Positions 7,657 through 17,740 of a stretch of 64,000 nucleotides of DNA are shown here, piece by piece. How positions within the stretch are numbered: position 1 is the stretch's first letter; each line of letters begins with the position of its first letter. This stretch comes from Paraburkholderia bryophila. Its GTDB lineage: Bacteria > Pseudomonadota > Gammaproteobacteria > Burkholderiales > Burkholderiaceae. A program made the translations under genes and the position numbers. The stretch covers positions 62,001-126,000 of the forward strand of contig NZ_JACCAS010000001.1 in NCBI RefSeq assembly GCF_013409255.1, in the 5' to 3' direction. Under the pieces are notes generated by a model. The model was not told the origin of the DNA, ran no database searches, and saw only the letters and a program-made list of their open reading frames with translations.

Positions 7657-8247
7657 ATGCCTGAACAATTCTGGCTGCCCGGGCTCGAGGCGCCGCCCAC
7701 GCCGACAGACGGCCTGTTTTTCGCTGTTTTCCCCGATCCCAATACGGCAAGCGGCATCGCGAAGTTCGCGCAACAGCTTTGCGTTGAAGCGCGCGTGCGT
7801 AGCAAGCCGCTTGCGGCGGGTCGTTTGCACGTCACGTTGCAACACCTTGGCAATTTCGCGGGCGGGCTGCCGCAGGCGCGCGTCGACGCGGCGATGCAGG
7901 CGGCGGCATCCATTCGCATGGAGCCGTTCACCGTCGAGTTCGATTCGGTGGTCAGCTTCGCGACGCGGCCACGGCCGGGACCGTTGGTGCTGGGAGGCGG
8001 CGAGGGGGTACCCGGCTTGCATGCGCTTCACGAGGCGCTTGTGGCGGCGCTGCCAAACGAGGGTGTCGGGCATGCCGCGGTGCCCTATACCCCGCACGTC
8101 ACGCTCGCCTACGGCATGCCCTGGGCGGCGACACGTCCCGTTGAACCCGTCAGTTGGAACGTCCGCGAGTTTGCGCTGATGCACAGTTTGCTCGGGCGCA
8201 CCCGGCATGTCGTGCTCGCGCGTTGGCGGCTCGCCGGCGTGGTTTGA
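7657..8247 (+). CDS. 2'-5' RNA ligase / 2H phosphoesterase family protein
   Basis: A 196-residue protein. The two H-x-T-L motifs that define the 2H phosphoesterase superfamily are present: HVTLQHLG and, about 90 residues later, HVTLAYG. Length and motif spacing match the bacterial LigT/ThpR (2'-5' RNA ligase) proteins. These act on 2',3'-cyclic phosphate RNA ends as cyclic phosphodiesterases or reversible 2'-5' ligases. The ATG at 7657 was chosen; the frame stays open upstream to a TTG at 7534. The gene lies 141 nt downstream of a perfect LexA box with no other gene between, so SOS control is possible. Its physiological substrate is unknown. Confidence 0.85.
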   Translation: MPEQFWLPGLEAPPTPTDGLFFAVFPDPNTASGIAKFAQQLCVEARVRSKPLAAGRLHVTLQHLGNFAGGLPQARVDAAMQAAASIRMEPFTVEFDSVVSFATRPRPGPLVLGGGEGVPGLHALHEALVAALPNEGVGHAAVPYTPHVTLAYGMPWAATRPVEPVSWNVREFALMHSLLGRTRHVVLARWRLAGVV

Positions 8248-8407
8248 CGATGTGTACGGCGCCTCTGCGCTCGTGGCCGCCTCGACCACACCGCTATGCC
8301 CTTGAAATACGCGGAGTCTGAAAACCAGGGGGTTTCGTCGGTCCGCGAGCCGAAACCGTCGCGTGCTCCCTGATAGAATGCTCGGGCCGCAACGTAGTGG
8401 ATTGCAG

Positions 8408-9534
<1,127 letters not shown>

Positions 9535-9561
9535 CACAACGACATCGAACGGACTTCGCCC

Positions 9562-10488
9562 ATGACCGTCCATCGCACCATCGAACTGATCGCGCCGTCC
9601 GGCTATCCCCATGATCCGGAAGCGGTGCATCGCGCGTTGCAGCGCTTTCATGCGCAAGGGCATCGCGTCGAAGGCGCGGAGGTGACGAAGCGTCGCTATC
9701 AGCGGTTCGCCGGCACCGACGGCGAGCGCGCGGCCGATCTGAACCGGCTCGCGGACCCGGCGCGTGCGTTGCCGGACATCGTACTGGCAGTGCGTGGCGG
9801 CTACGGCGCGGCGCGGATACTGCACGGTCTCGACTACGAAGGGCTGCAACGGCGGCTGACCGATCAGCCGGTCGCGCTCGTGGGGCATAGCGATTTCACC
9901 GCGATCCAGCTTGCGCTTCTGGCGCGCGCCGGCGTCAAGACCTTCGGCGGCCCAATGATCACGAGCGATTTCGGTGCCGAAGAACTCAGCGAATTCACCA
10001 TGCAGCACTTCTGGTCGGCGCTGACCAGGCCGACCATGACCGTGACCGGCAATACACCGCAAGCGCACGCGGTCAACGTCTCGGGCATGCTGTGGGGCGG
10101 CAATCTGGCGGTGTTGACATCGCTGATCGGCACGCCCTACATGCCGCCGGTGCAAGGCGGCATTCTGTTTCTGGAAGATGTGAACGAGCAGCCGTTCCGG
10201 GTCGAGCGGATGATTTATCAACTGCATCTGTCCGGCATTCTCGCGCAGCAGCAGGCGCTCGTGCTGGGCGACTTCTCCGGCGGCAAGGCATACGACTACG
10301 ACAACGGCTACGATCTGCACGCGATGATCGAGCAAGTACGCTCGGTGATCGGCATTCCGGTCGTCACCGGGCTGCAATTCGGGCATGTCCGCAACATGCT
10401 GACGCTGCCGGTGGGGGCGGACGCCCACCTCGTCGCGGATGCGCACGGCTTCAAACTGAACCTGTCGGGTTATCCGACGCTGGCCTGA
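9562..10488 (+). CDS. ldcA: LD-carboxypeptidase (muramoyltetrapeptide carboxypeptidase)
   Basis: A 308-residue S66 family peptidase that removes the terminal D-Ala from murein tetrapeptides during peptidoglycan recycling; it is usually cytoplasmic, and no signal peptide is seen here. The Ser-His-Glu triad is visible: Ser110 in VGHSDFTAI, Glu205 in ILFLEDVNEQPFRVERM, His275 in LQFGHVRNMLTLPVG. The RGGYGAARIL and SGMLWGGNLAVL motifs are characteristic. It lies 27 nt after tadA and is followed by a strong terminator, closing the DUF1992-tadA-ldcA unit. Confidence 0.93.
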   Translation: MTVHRTIELIAPSGYPHDPEAVHRALQRFHAQGHRVEGAEVTKRRYQRFAGTDGERAADLNRLADPARALPDIVLAVRGGYGAARILHGLDYEGLQRRLTDQPVALVGHSDFTAIQLALLARAGVKTFGGPMITSDFGAEELSEFTMQHFWSALTRPTMTVTGNTPQAHAVNVSGMLWGGNLAVLTSLIGTPYMPPVQGGILFLEDVNEQPFRVERMIYQLHLSGILAQQQALVLGDFSGGKAYDYDNGYDLHAMIEQVRSVIGIPVVTGLQFGHVRNMLTLPVGADAHLVADAHGFKLNLSGYPTLA

Positions 10489-10511
10489 AGGTGAGGCAGC
10501 GTGGAGCAGGG

Positions 10512-10537
10512 AAGCGGGCATTTTGCCCGCTTTTTTT
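10512..10537 (+). terminator. Rho-independent terminator after ldcA
   Basis: The stem AAGCGGGC/GCCCGCTT has a short AT loop and is followed by a run of seven T. Confidence 0.85.
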
Positions 10538-10609
10538 AAACTCACAACGCAACTAACTGTCAGGTTTTCAAGCATCCGGCCAAGCAGACAGGCCATGAAG
10601 GTCCCGCGA

Positions 10610-10623
10610 TTTTGTTGACAAAA
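10610..10623. promoter_or_regulatory. GntR-like operator, upstream copy
   Basis: TTTTGT-TG-ACAAAA palindrome. The central decamer TTGTTGACAA is identical to the one at 10753-10762, 141 bases downstream and just before the GntR gene. FCD-type GntR regulators often bind T-x-G-T-N-x-A-C-x-A palindromes, so this is probably an auxiliary site. Confidence 0.45.
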
Positions 10624-10751
10624 ACGGCCGCCAATAGACAGCCATTTACCCATCTAATTAAACTGATACTGAAGCTGAACAGGCCTTGCAGCCATACACA
10701 TTACCCTGCAGCCCAGCACCTTCCCCGAGATTGTCGATATTCAAAACAAAA

Positions 10752-10783
10752 ATTGTTGACAATCTTTATGTCCATCCTATGAT
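10752..10783 (+). promoter_or_regulatory. Promoter with overlapping operator for the GntR gene
   Basis: ATTGT-TG-ACAAT (10752-10763) overlaps a consensus -35 TTGACA (10756-10761). A 16-base spacer leads to -10 TATGAT (10778-10783), 25 bases before the ATG. This geometry suggests autorepression by the GntR protein encoded next. Confidence 0.6.
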
Positions 10784-10807
10784 GACCAACATACCGAGAC
10801 GCACATC

Positions 10808-11560
10808 ATGTCCGACACAGATTCCGCGGCCGTCAACAGTTCGAAGCCTGAAGCGATCGCCGAGCGCATCCGCGCCGCGATCCTCGAGCATCGGCTCGCG
10901 CCGGGCGCCAAGCTGACCGAAGCCCAGTTATGCGAAGTATTCAACGTGAAGCGCGGCCCGATCCGGCAAGCGCTCGCGCAGTTGGCGACCGACCATCTCG
11001 TCGATCTCGAACCGAATCGCGGTGCGTTCGTCGCGAGCCCGTCGCTGCAGGAAGTGCACGAAGTGTTCGAGATGCGCCGCATCATCGAACTGGCGGTGGT
11101 GGAAAAGATTTGCAACGGTCACGGCATGCGGCGTTTGAAGGGTATCGGCAGCATGATCGGCCGTGAACGCAAAGCGTTCGAAACCCGTGATTTTCCGGCG
11201 TGGATCCGCCTGTCGGGCGAGTTTCATACCGAGTTGGCCGGCCTCACCGGCAACGCCGTACTGTGCGATTGTTTGAACGGACTGGTGGCGCGCTCCACGC
11301 TGATTTCGGCGTTGTACGAGTCGCTCGGGCGCAGCCCGTGTTCGTTCGAAGACCACGAAGCCATTCTCGCCGCGCTCGACGCCGGCAATGCCAAAGAGGC
11401 GGCGGCCCTGATGTCGCGCCATTTGCAAAGCGTCGAGTTGAAGATGCTGGAGCGCCCCGCACGCGGCGCGGCCGATCTGCATGAAGTGTTCGGCGCGCTG
11501 GACAGCGCGTCGAAAGAGTTGTCGAAAGGCAAGTCCAAAAGCAAGTCCGCGCCAGGCTGA
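10808..11560 (+). CDS. GntR-family (FCD) transcriptional regulator of purine/allantoin catabolism
   Basis: A 250-residue protein. The N-terminal winged helix (about 14-80) has the GntR hallmark KLTEAQLCEVFNVKRGPIRQALAQL and wing LEPNRGAFV. An FCD ligand domain (about 85-225) follows, with metal-binding-type positions in GEFHTELAGLTGN and DHEAILAAL. A Lys/Ser-rich tail ends the protein. It stands at the head of the permease-racemase-puuE-uraD-alc-allA run on the same strand. By analogy with known allantoin regulators it probably represses that run until an intermediate is present. Its own promoter carries a matching palindrome. Confidence 0.88.
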   Translation: MSDTDSAAVNSSKPEAIAERIRAAILEHRLAPGAKLTEAQLCEVFNVKRGPIRQALAQLATDHLVDLEPNRGAFVASPSLQEVHEVFEMRRIIELAVVEKICNGHGMRRLKGIGSMIGRERKAFETRDFPAWIRLSGEFHTELAGLTGNAVLCDCLNGLVARSTLISALYESLGRSPCSFEDHEAILAALDAGNAKEAAALMSRHLQSVELKMLERPARGAADLHEVFGALDSASKELSKGKSKSKSAPG

Positions 11561-11909
11561 GGCAGGCGGCCGGTGCGCGCCCGTCCGTGGTGCGCGCCGC
11601 ACTGAATTGAACTGAACCGAATCAAGTGTTGCAAGGCGGCTCGTCGTGAGCGCTGCCGGCTTGCGCACGCGTGTCCGTCGCCGGGAGACGGAACTCGAGC
11701 AGCGACGCAGCGCCGGTCATCCGCGGTGGCAGGCGAGGCGATAACGACAAGTACGCCACAAGTACGTCAGTACGGAGACACCCGCGGCGCGGCCAGACCG
11801 ACGGCGCCGGCTTCTTCGCTCCCGAGTGAGCGGGGGAGCGCGCGGTTGGCATGGCCGATGCAACGTCCTTCGATTCGCTTTTCGACGGTCCCTATCCCAA
11901 GGAGGAATC
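11561..11909 (+). other. Intergenic region before the NCS1 permease gene
   Basis: There is no convincing gene. An AAGGAGG ribosome site (11899-11905) lies directly before the ATG at 11910. No copy of the TTGTTGACAA operator was found here, so how the GntR protein reaches the downstream genes (read-through from 10.8 kb or another site) is unclear. Confidence 0.5.
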
Positions 11910-13391
11910 ATGGCTCAGTTCAGTGCAGCGCCCGGCGCTCCAGCAGTTCACGCATACGGCGAAGACGGCGCGTCCGGCGATCCGTCGATGCCGGCAGGCT
12001 ACAGCGAGCGGCTCTACAACGAAGACCTCGCGCCGTTGCGCCATCAAACCTGGGGCGCGTACAACATCTTCGCGTTCTGGATGTCGGACGTGCACAGCGT
12101 CGGCGGTTATGTATTCGCGGGCAGTCTGTTCGCGCTCGGCCTGACGAGCTGGCAGGTGCTGATCGCGCTGCTGGTCGGCATTACGATCGTCAACCTGTTG
12201 TGCAACCTGATCGCGAGGCCGAGCCAGGCGAACGGCGTGCCGTATCCGGTGGCGTGCCGCGCAACCTTCGGCGTGCTCGGCGCGAATATTCCGGCGGTGA
12301 TTCGCGGCCTGATCGCGGTCGCGTGGTACGGCATTCAGACCTACCTCGCGTCGAGCGCGCTGGTGATCGTGGTGCTGAAATTCGTCCCGCAACTGCTGCC
12401 GTATGCCGACGTTCATCACCACGGTTTCATGGGACTGTCTACGCTCGGCTGGAGCGGTTTCATGCTGCTGTGGGTGTTGCAGGCGCTGGTGTTCTGGCAC
12501 GGCATGGAGACCATCAAGAAGTTCATCGACTTCGCCGGTCCGGCCGTCTACGTGGTGATGTTCATGCTCGCGGGCTACATGGTGTATCGCGCGGGATGGC
12601 GCAACATCGGCATCAACCTGGGCGGCGTGAAGTATCACGGTATGGCAGTGGTGCCGGTGATGATCACGGCGATCTCGCTGGTGGTGTCGTACTTCTCCGG
12701 GCCGATGCTGAATTTCGGCGACTTCTCGCGCTACGGCAAAAGCTTTCGCAGCGTGCAGCGCGGCAACTTCTGGGGACTGCCGGTCAATTTTCTGGCGTTC
12801 TCGCTGGTGACGGTGGTCACGACCGCGGCCACGTTGCCGGTGTTCGGTGAGCTGATCACGGACCCGGTCGAAACCGTGGGCCGGATCGACTATCCGACCG
12901 CGGTGATTCTTGGCGCGCTGACGTTCACGATCGCGACGATCGGCATCAACATCGTCGCGAACTTCGTCTCGCCGGCGTTCGATTTTTCGAACGTCGCGCC
13001 GCGGCTGATCAGCTGGCGCATGGGCGGCATGCTGGCGGCGGTGGCGTCGATTTTCATCACGCCGTGGAATCTGTTCAACAACCCGGCCGTTATCCACTAC
13101 ACGCTCGACGTGCTCGGCAGTTTCATCGGACCTTTGTACGGCGTCCTGATCGTCGACTACTACCTCGTGAAGCGCCAGAAGATCGTGCTCGACGATCTGT
13201 ACACGGTCGCGCCCACCGGTTCGTACTGGTATCGCAACGGCGTCAACTACCGCGCCGTGGCCGCGTTGTTGCCGGCCGCGCTGATCGCCGTGCTCTGCGT
13301 GATGGTGCCGGCGCTCGATGGCATGGCGAATTTCACATGGTTCATCGGCGCGGGGCTGGCTGCGCTGTTCTATCGCGTGCTCACACGCTGA
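11910..13391 (+). CDS. NCS1-family nucleobase/allantoin:cation symporter
   Basis: A 493-residue inner-membrane protein with about 12 hydrophobic segments, ATG chosen for its perfect AAGGAGG site. The N-terminal motif SERLYNEDLAPLRHQTWGAYNIFAFWMSDVHSVGGY is typical of NCS1 transporters (Mhp1, PucI, FurA types). GVPYPVACRATFGVLGANIPAVIRG and YFSGPMLNFGDFSRYGK also match conserved loops. The neighbours (allantoin racemase, allantoinase) suggest allantoin or a related purine breakdown product as substrate, as with PucI, though uracil or hydantoin cannot be excluded. The racemase gene follows after 30 nt. Confidence 0.9.
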   Translation: MAQFSAAPGAPAVHAYGEDGASGDPSMPAGYSERLYNEDLAPLRHQTWGAYNIFAFWMSDVHSVGGYVFAGSLFALGLTSWQVLIALLVGITIVNLLCNLIARPSQANGVPYPVACRATFGVLGANIPAVIRGLIAVAWYGIQTYLASSALVIVVLKFVPQLLPYADVHHHGFMGLSTLGWSGFMLLWVLQALVFWHGMETIKKFIDFAGPAVYVVMFMLAGYMVYRAGWRNIGINLGGVKYHGMAVVPVMITAISLVVSYFSGPMLNFGDFSRYGKSFRSVQRGNFWGLPVNFLAFSLVTVVTTAATLPVFGELITDPVETVGRIDYPTAVILGALTFTIATIGINIVANFVSPAFDFSNVAPRLISWRMGGMLAAVASIFITPWNLFNNPAVIHYTLDVLGSFIGPLYGVLIVDYYLVKRQKIVLDDLYTVAPTGSYWYRNGVNYRAVAALLPAALIAVLCVMVPALDGMANFTWFIGAGLAALFYRVLTR

Positions 13392-13421
13392 GCCTTGAGG
13401 CTGCAGGCAACAGGAGTCGAT

Positions 13422-14288
13422 ATGCGCATCAAACTGATCAACCCGAACACGACCCAGCGGATGACCGACGCGATGGGCCGCTGCGCGCGCGACGTCGCCG
13501 CGCCGGGCACCGAAGTGATCGCGGTGAATCCCACCATGGGACCGCCGTCGATCGAAGGCTATTACGACGAAGCACTCGCGACGCCGGGCTTGCTGGCCGA
13601 AGTCATGGCCGGCGAGCGCGAAGGCTGCGACGGCTACGTGATCGCCTGTTTTGGCGATCCCGGGCTGTACGCCGCGCGCGAGGTGGCGCGCGGTCCGGTG
13701 ATCGGTATCGCGGAAGCGGCGATGCACGCGGCGAGCGTGCTGGCACCGGGCTTTTCGGTGGTGACGACGCTGGCGCGCACTTGCGGGATGGCGTGGCATC
13801 TCGCCGAGCGTTATGGCATGAAGCGTTTTTGCCGCAACGTCCGGGCCACCGACGTCGCCGTGCTCGATCTCGACAAGCCGGGTTCGGCGGCGCGCCGCAT
13901 CATCCTCGACGAATGTCGGCGCGCGCTTGCCGAGGACGGCTCGGACGCGATCGTACTGGGCTGCGCCGGCATGGCCGAATTGTGCGCGGAGATTGAAGAC
14001 GCGCTGGGCGCGCCGGTTATTGAAGGCGTAACGGCCGCCGTGAAGTGGACGGAGGCGTTGATCGCGCTGCGCCTGTCGACGGCCAAGCGTGGCGACTATG
14101 CGCGGCCGCTCGCCAAGCGCTATGACGGCGCGCTGGAATCTTTCAGTCCGACCGAAGCCGACCCGAATCCGCGAGTGCCGCGCGGGTCTGGCGGAAGTTC
14201 TGCCGCGAACCCGCAAGAAAATGCGCAAACCGTTGATTCGCTGCGGGTAAACGCTACAAAACCGGGCTCGCACATACATTCAGTCTGA
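13422..14288 (+). CDS. hpxA: Allantoin/hydantoin racemase (Asp/Glu racemase family)
   Basis: A 288-residue protein; the ATG at 13422 has a CAGGAG site. The start MRIKLINPNTTQRMTDAM and both catalytic cysteine motifs, VIACFGDPGLYAAREVA and IVLGCAGMAELC, identify the hydantoin/allantoin racemase branch of the aspartate/glutamate racemase superfamily. Such enzymes interconvert allantoin enantiomers so that a stereospecific allantoinase can use both. The core ends near residue 240. A 45-residue tail (Pro/Ser/Asn-rich) is longer than usual and looks disordered. It sits between the permease and puuE, supporting allantoin as substrate. Confidence 0.85.
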   Translation: MRIKLINPNTTQRMTDAMGRCARDVAAPGTEVIAVNPTMGPPSIEGYYDEALATPGLLAEVMAGEREGCDGYVIACFGDPGLYAAREVARGPVIGIAEAAMHAASVLAPGFSVVTTLARTCGMAWHLAERYGMKRFCRNVRATDVAVLDLDKPGSAARRIILDECRRALAEDGSDAIVLGCAGMAELCAEIEDALGAPVIEGVTAAVKWTEALIALRLSTAKRGDYARPLAKRYDGALESFSPTEADPNPRVPRGSGGSSAANPQENAQTVDSLRVNATKPGSHIHSV

Positions 14289-14549
14289 CACGCACTATCT
14301 GCCCGGGTGTATGGGCGCACCCGGGTGTTTTCGCTACACTGGTCCCACTCCGCGCTGGGGTCGCGACAGGTTTTTTTGCCGCTGCTGCCGGCGCTGCTTT
14401 GAGTGGGTTTCCGCGCGTGCCGCCGTGCATTGCAGCTATCACCTGCAAGCAGAAGTTGCAGCCACAACCTGTCGGCCGAAGCGCGCGCCAACCCACGCCA
14501 AACAACCCCACGCGAATTTTACGTACCGTCACCACGCATTCGTCAAACC

Positions 14550-15500
14550 ATGCCACTCGACCCGAACTACCCACGCGATCTGATCGGCTACGGCCGCCAC
14601 CCGGTGCAGGCCAACTGGCCGGGTCAAGCGCGTGTCGCAGTGCAATTCGTTCTGAATTACGAAGAAGGCGGTGAAAACTGCGTATTGCACGGCGACCCCG
14701 GATCGGAGCAGTTTTTGTCGGAGATCGTCGGCGCCGCAGCTTACCCGGCGCGCCACATGAGCATGGAGTCGATCTACGAATACGGCTCGCGCGCGGGCGT
14801 CTGGCGCATTCTGCGCGAATTCGAAAAGCGTGGCCTGCCGCTCACGGTGTTCGGCGTCGGCATGGCGATCGAACGCAATCCGGACGTGGCGCGCGCGTTC
14901 GTCGAACTCGGCCATGAGATCGCCTGCCACGGCTATCGCTGGATTCACTATCAGGACATGGCGCCGGAGAAAGAGGCGGAGCACATGCGCCTCGGCATGG
15001 AAGCGATCGAACGCGTGACCGGCGAGCGTCCGCTCGGCTGGTACACCGGCCGCGACAGCCCCAACACGCATCGTCTGGTCGCCGAACACGGCGGTTTCCT
15101 GTACGACTCGGACAATTACGGCGACGACCTGCCGTTCTGGATGGACGTCGAAGTCACCGGCGGCGCGAAGGTGCCGCAACTGATCCTGCCGTACACGCTC
15201 GACACCAACGACATGCGCTTCGCGAGCCCGCAAGGCTTCAACACCGCGGACCACTTCTTCACCTATCTGCGCGACGCATTCGACGTGCTGTACGAAGAGG
15301 GCGACGAAGCGCCGAAGATGCTGTCGATCGGCATGCACTGCCGCCTGCTCGGACGCCCTGGGCGGTTCCGCGCACTGCAAAAGTTTCTCGATCACATCGA
15401 ACAGCACGATCGCGTGTGGGTGACGCGGCGCGTCGATGTTGCGCGCCACTGGCGCGAACATCACCCTTACCAACAAAACAACCGCGGGGCTGCGGCATGA
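14550..15500 (+). CDS. puuE: Allantoinase, polysaccharide-deacetylase type
   Basis: A 316-residue PuuE-type, metal-independent allantoinase that hydrolyses (S)-allantoin to allantoate. Diagnostic segments are the start YPRDLIGYGRHPVQANWPGQ, FVLNYEEGGENCVLHGDPGSE, the GVGMAIERNPDVARAFVELGHEIACHGYRW deacetylase-like core, and GWYTGRDSPNTHRLV. It has no signal peptide. The last bases overlap uraD (ATGA), so the two products of consecutive steps are made together. The frame extends upstream to 14403, but the ATG at 14550 fits the family's conserved N-terminus. Confidence 0.95.
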   Translation: MPLDPNYPRDLIGYGRHPVQANWPGQARVAVQFVLNYEEGGENCVLHGDPGSEQFLSEIVGAAAYPARHMSMESIYEYGSRAGVWRILREFEKRGLPLTVFGVGMAIERNPDVARAFVELGHEIACHGYRWIHYQDMAPEKEAEHMRLGMEAIERVTGERPLGWYTGRDSPNTHRLVAEHGGFLYDSDNYGDDLPFWMDVEVTGGAKVPQLILPYTLDTNDMRFASPQGFNTADHFFTYLRDAFDVLYEEGDEAPKMLSIGMHCRLLGRPGRFRALQKFLDHIEQHDRVWVTRRVDVARHWREHHPYQQNNRGAAA

Positions 15501-16018
15501 AGGCGATGCAATACACACTGGACCAACTCAACAGCACCTCGACCGACGCGTTCGTCGCAGCGCTGTCCGGTATTTTCGAGCACTCGCCGTGGGTCGCGGA
15601 ACTCGCCGCGCAGCAACGGCCGTTCGCCAGCATCGACGAGTTGCACCGCAAGATGTCGTCGCTCGTCGAGACCGCGGGCGAAGAGAAACAACTGGCGCTG
15701 ATCAACGCCCACCCGGAGCTCGCCGGCAAAGCCGCGGTACGCGGCGAGCTGACCGCCGAATCCACGCGTGAGCAGAGCGGCGCGGGCCTCGCGCAGTGCA
15801 CCCAGGAAGAGTTCGACAGACTGGTCGCACTGAACAGCGCCTATCGCGAGAAGTTCGGCTTTCCGTTCATCCTCGCGGTGCGCGGCTTCGACCGCCACGG
15901 CATCATCGCGAACTTCGAGGCGCGCGTGAACAACAGCCGCGCCGACGAATTGCGCGCGAGCCTCGATCAGATCTACCGCATCGCACGTTTCCGGCTCGAC
16001 GACCTGATCGACGCGTGA
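15497..16018 (+). CDS. uraD: OHCU decarboxylase
   Basis: A 173-residue protein. UraD decarboxylates 2-oxo-4-hydroxy-4-carboxy-5-ureidoimidazoline to (S)-allantoin, the step before allantoinase. The catalytic His72 (INAHPELAGK), the Glu92-Gln93 pair in STREQSGAGL, and KFGFPFILAVRG are all conserved family elements. The length is typical. The start is coupled to puuE by a four-base overlap, an order in which the enzyme of the preceding step is encoded downstream. Confidence 0.95.
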   Translation: MKAMQYTLDQLNSTSTDAFVAALSGIFEHSPWVAELAAQQRPFASIDELHRKMSSLVETAGEEKQLALINAHPELAGKAAVRGELTAESTREQSGAGLAQCTQEEFDRLVALNSAYREKFGFPFILAVRGFDRHGIIANFEARVNNSRADELRASLDQIYRIARFRLDDLIDA

Positions 16019-16091
16019 CGCTTCATTCACGCGTCGCGGACCCCGAACCGAAACGTTTTTTCAGCACTAACAAACATTAAGGAAGACAAAG

Positions 16092-17105
16092 ATGGCACTC
16101 CCGATTCTCGACCCCAATGCACCGGAATTCACGCGTCGTTATGTGAATCTGGCGGACCCGCGTCTGGGCGCACAGGCGCTCGAGACCAGCGACGATTTCT
16201 TCGCGCCGAAGGAACGCATGCTGAATCCGGAGCCGGCCGTTTTCATTCCGGGCAAGTACGACGACCACGGCAAGTGGATGGACGGGTGGGAAACCCGCCG
16301 CAAGCGCGCGAACGGCTACGACTGGTGCGTCGTGAAGCTGGCGCGTCCTGGCGTGATCAAGGGCCTCGATCTCGACACCAGCCACTTCACCGGCAACTTC
16401 CCGCCGGCCGCTTCGGTGGAAGCCGCGCGCGTGGTGGACGGCGTGCCGAACCAGTCGACCCAGTGGACCGAGATCGTTCCGTCGACTTCGTTGCAAGGCA
16501 ACAGCCACCATTATCACGAAGTCAGCGACGCGAACGCGTACACGCATTTGCGCGTGAACATCTATCCGGACGGCGGTATCGCGCGTCTGCGGGTGTACGG
16601 TCAGCCGCAAGTGGATTGGGCCGGCGCGAGCCGCACCGATCAGTTCGACCTGGCCGCGATGGAAAACGGCGCGTACCTGGTCGCGGCGAATAACCAGCAC
16701 TTCGGCGCGGCATCGACGATCCTGATGCCGGGCCGCGGCGTGAACATGGGCGACGGCTGGGAAACGCGCCGCCGTCGCGAGCCGGGTAACGACTGGGCGA
16801 TCGTCGCGCTGGCGCAACCGGGCGTGATCAGGAAGATCGAAGTCGACACGGCGCACTTCAAGGGTAACTATCCGGATCGCTGCTCGATCCAGGCTGCGTA
16901 CGTGACGGGCGGCACCGACAGCTCGCTGATCACGCAGGCGATGTTCTGGCCGGTGTTGCTGGGCGAACAGAAGCTGAAGATGGACAACCAGCATTACTTC
17001 GAAAGCGAGATCGCGGCGCTGGGTCCGGTGACGCACGTGCGCTTCAACATCATTCCGGACGGCGGCGTTTCGCGTCTGCGTCTGTGGGGCACGCTCGCAT
17101 CATGA
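16092..17105 (+). CDS. alc: Allantoicase
   Basis: A 337-residue protein. Allantoicase cleaves allantoate to (S)-ureidoglycolate and urea. The family's internal duplication is plain: [11 protein letters not shown]...[30 protein letters not shown] in the first half and [44 protein letters not shown] in the second. Each half ends with a [17 protein letters not shown] or [17 protein letters not shown] strand. An AAGGAAG site precedes the ATG. The stop overlaps allA by four bases, coupling consecutive enzymes. Confidence 0.96.
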   Translation: MALPILDPNAPEFTRRYVNLADPRLGAQALETSDDFFAPKERMLNPEPAVFIPGKYDDHGKWMDGWETRRKRANGYDWCVVKLARPGVIKGLDLDTSHFTGNFPPAASVEAARVVDGVPNQSTQWTEIVPSTSLQGNSHHYHEVSDANAYTHLRVNIYPDGGIARLRVYGQPQVDWAGASRTDQFDLAAMENGAYLVAANNQHFGAASTILMPGRGVNMGDGWETRRRREPGNDWAIVALAQPGVIRKIEVDTAHFKGNYPDRCSIQAAYVTGGTDSSLITQAMFWPVLLGEQKLKMDNQHYFESEIAALGPVTHVRFNIIPDGGVSRLRLWGTLAS

Positions 17106-17614
17106 AAACGCTCGCGATCGAACCGTTGACGAAAGAAGCGTTCGCCGCGTTCGGCGATGTGATCGAACTCGAAGGCGCGAAGCAGATTCCGATCAACCTC
17201 GGCACGACGATCCGCTTTCACGATCTCGCGAAAGTGGACGTGACCGACGAGAACGGCCGCACGCTCGTGAACCTGTTCCGCGGGCAGCCGCGCACGCTGC
17301 CGTTCGAAGTGAAGATGCTCGAACGTCATCCGCTGGGTAGCCAGGCCTTCGTGCCGCTGAACGACAAGCCGTATCTGGTCGTGGTGGCGCCGGCGGGCGA
17401 GCTGGACGAGTCGGCGATTCGCGCGTTCGTAACGAGCGGCTGGCAGGGCGTCAACTACGCGAAGGGCGTATGGCACCATCCGCTGATCGCTTTGGGCGAC
17501 GTGAGTGACTTTATCGTGGTCGATCGCGGTGGGGATGGACTCAACCTCAATGAGCAGGATCTGGCCGAATCGCTGTGGCTCACGGAAGATGCGTTGAGCG
17601 CGGTGGCGGTTTGA
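17102..17614 (+). CDS. allA: Ureidoglycolate lyase
   Basis: A 170-residue cupin-like protein that releases urea and glyoxylate from ureidoglycolate, the last nitrogen-releasing step of this branch. The start [22 protein letters not shown], the centre [28 protein letters not shown], and [11 protein letters not shown] match AllA. It is translation-coupled to alc and followed by a terminator that ends the permease-to-allA transcription unit. A glyoxylate-utilising dehydrogenase candidate is found at 30.3 kb. Confidence 0.95.
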   Translation: MKTLAIEPLTKEAFAAFGDVIELEGAKQIPINLGTTIRFHDLAKVDVTDENGRTLVNLFRGQPRTLPFEVKMLERHPLGSQAFVPLNDKPYLVVVAPAGELDESAIRAFVTSGWQGVNYAKGVWHHPLIALGDVSDFIVVDRGGDGLNLNEQDLAESLWLTEDALSAVAV

Positions 17615-17651
17615 GTATTGCCTGAGTGTTGTGGCAAGCAGGTCGATGTGA

Positions 17652-17683
17652 AAAAAGCCCACGGTGTACGCTGTGGGCTTTTT
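17652..17683. terminator. Bidirectional terminator between allA and hipA
   Basis: AAAAAGCCCAC / GTGGGCTTTTT perfect 11-bp arms with a 10-base loop. The A- and T-tracts on both sides serve allA on the + strand and hipA on the - strand. Confidence 0.85.
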
Positions 17684-17740
17684 GCATTGGCGCAGCGAAA
17701 GGAGCGCCTCGCCGTCACCTCGTAACCGCTTCATAGCCGC

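Noticed and set aside
11892..14279. A 795-codon open frame on the - strand
   Set aside because: Lies opposite the NCS1 permease and racemase genes, with His/Arg-rich sequence that mirrors their codons; not a gene.
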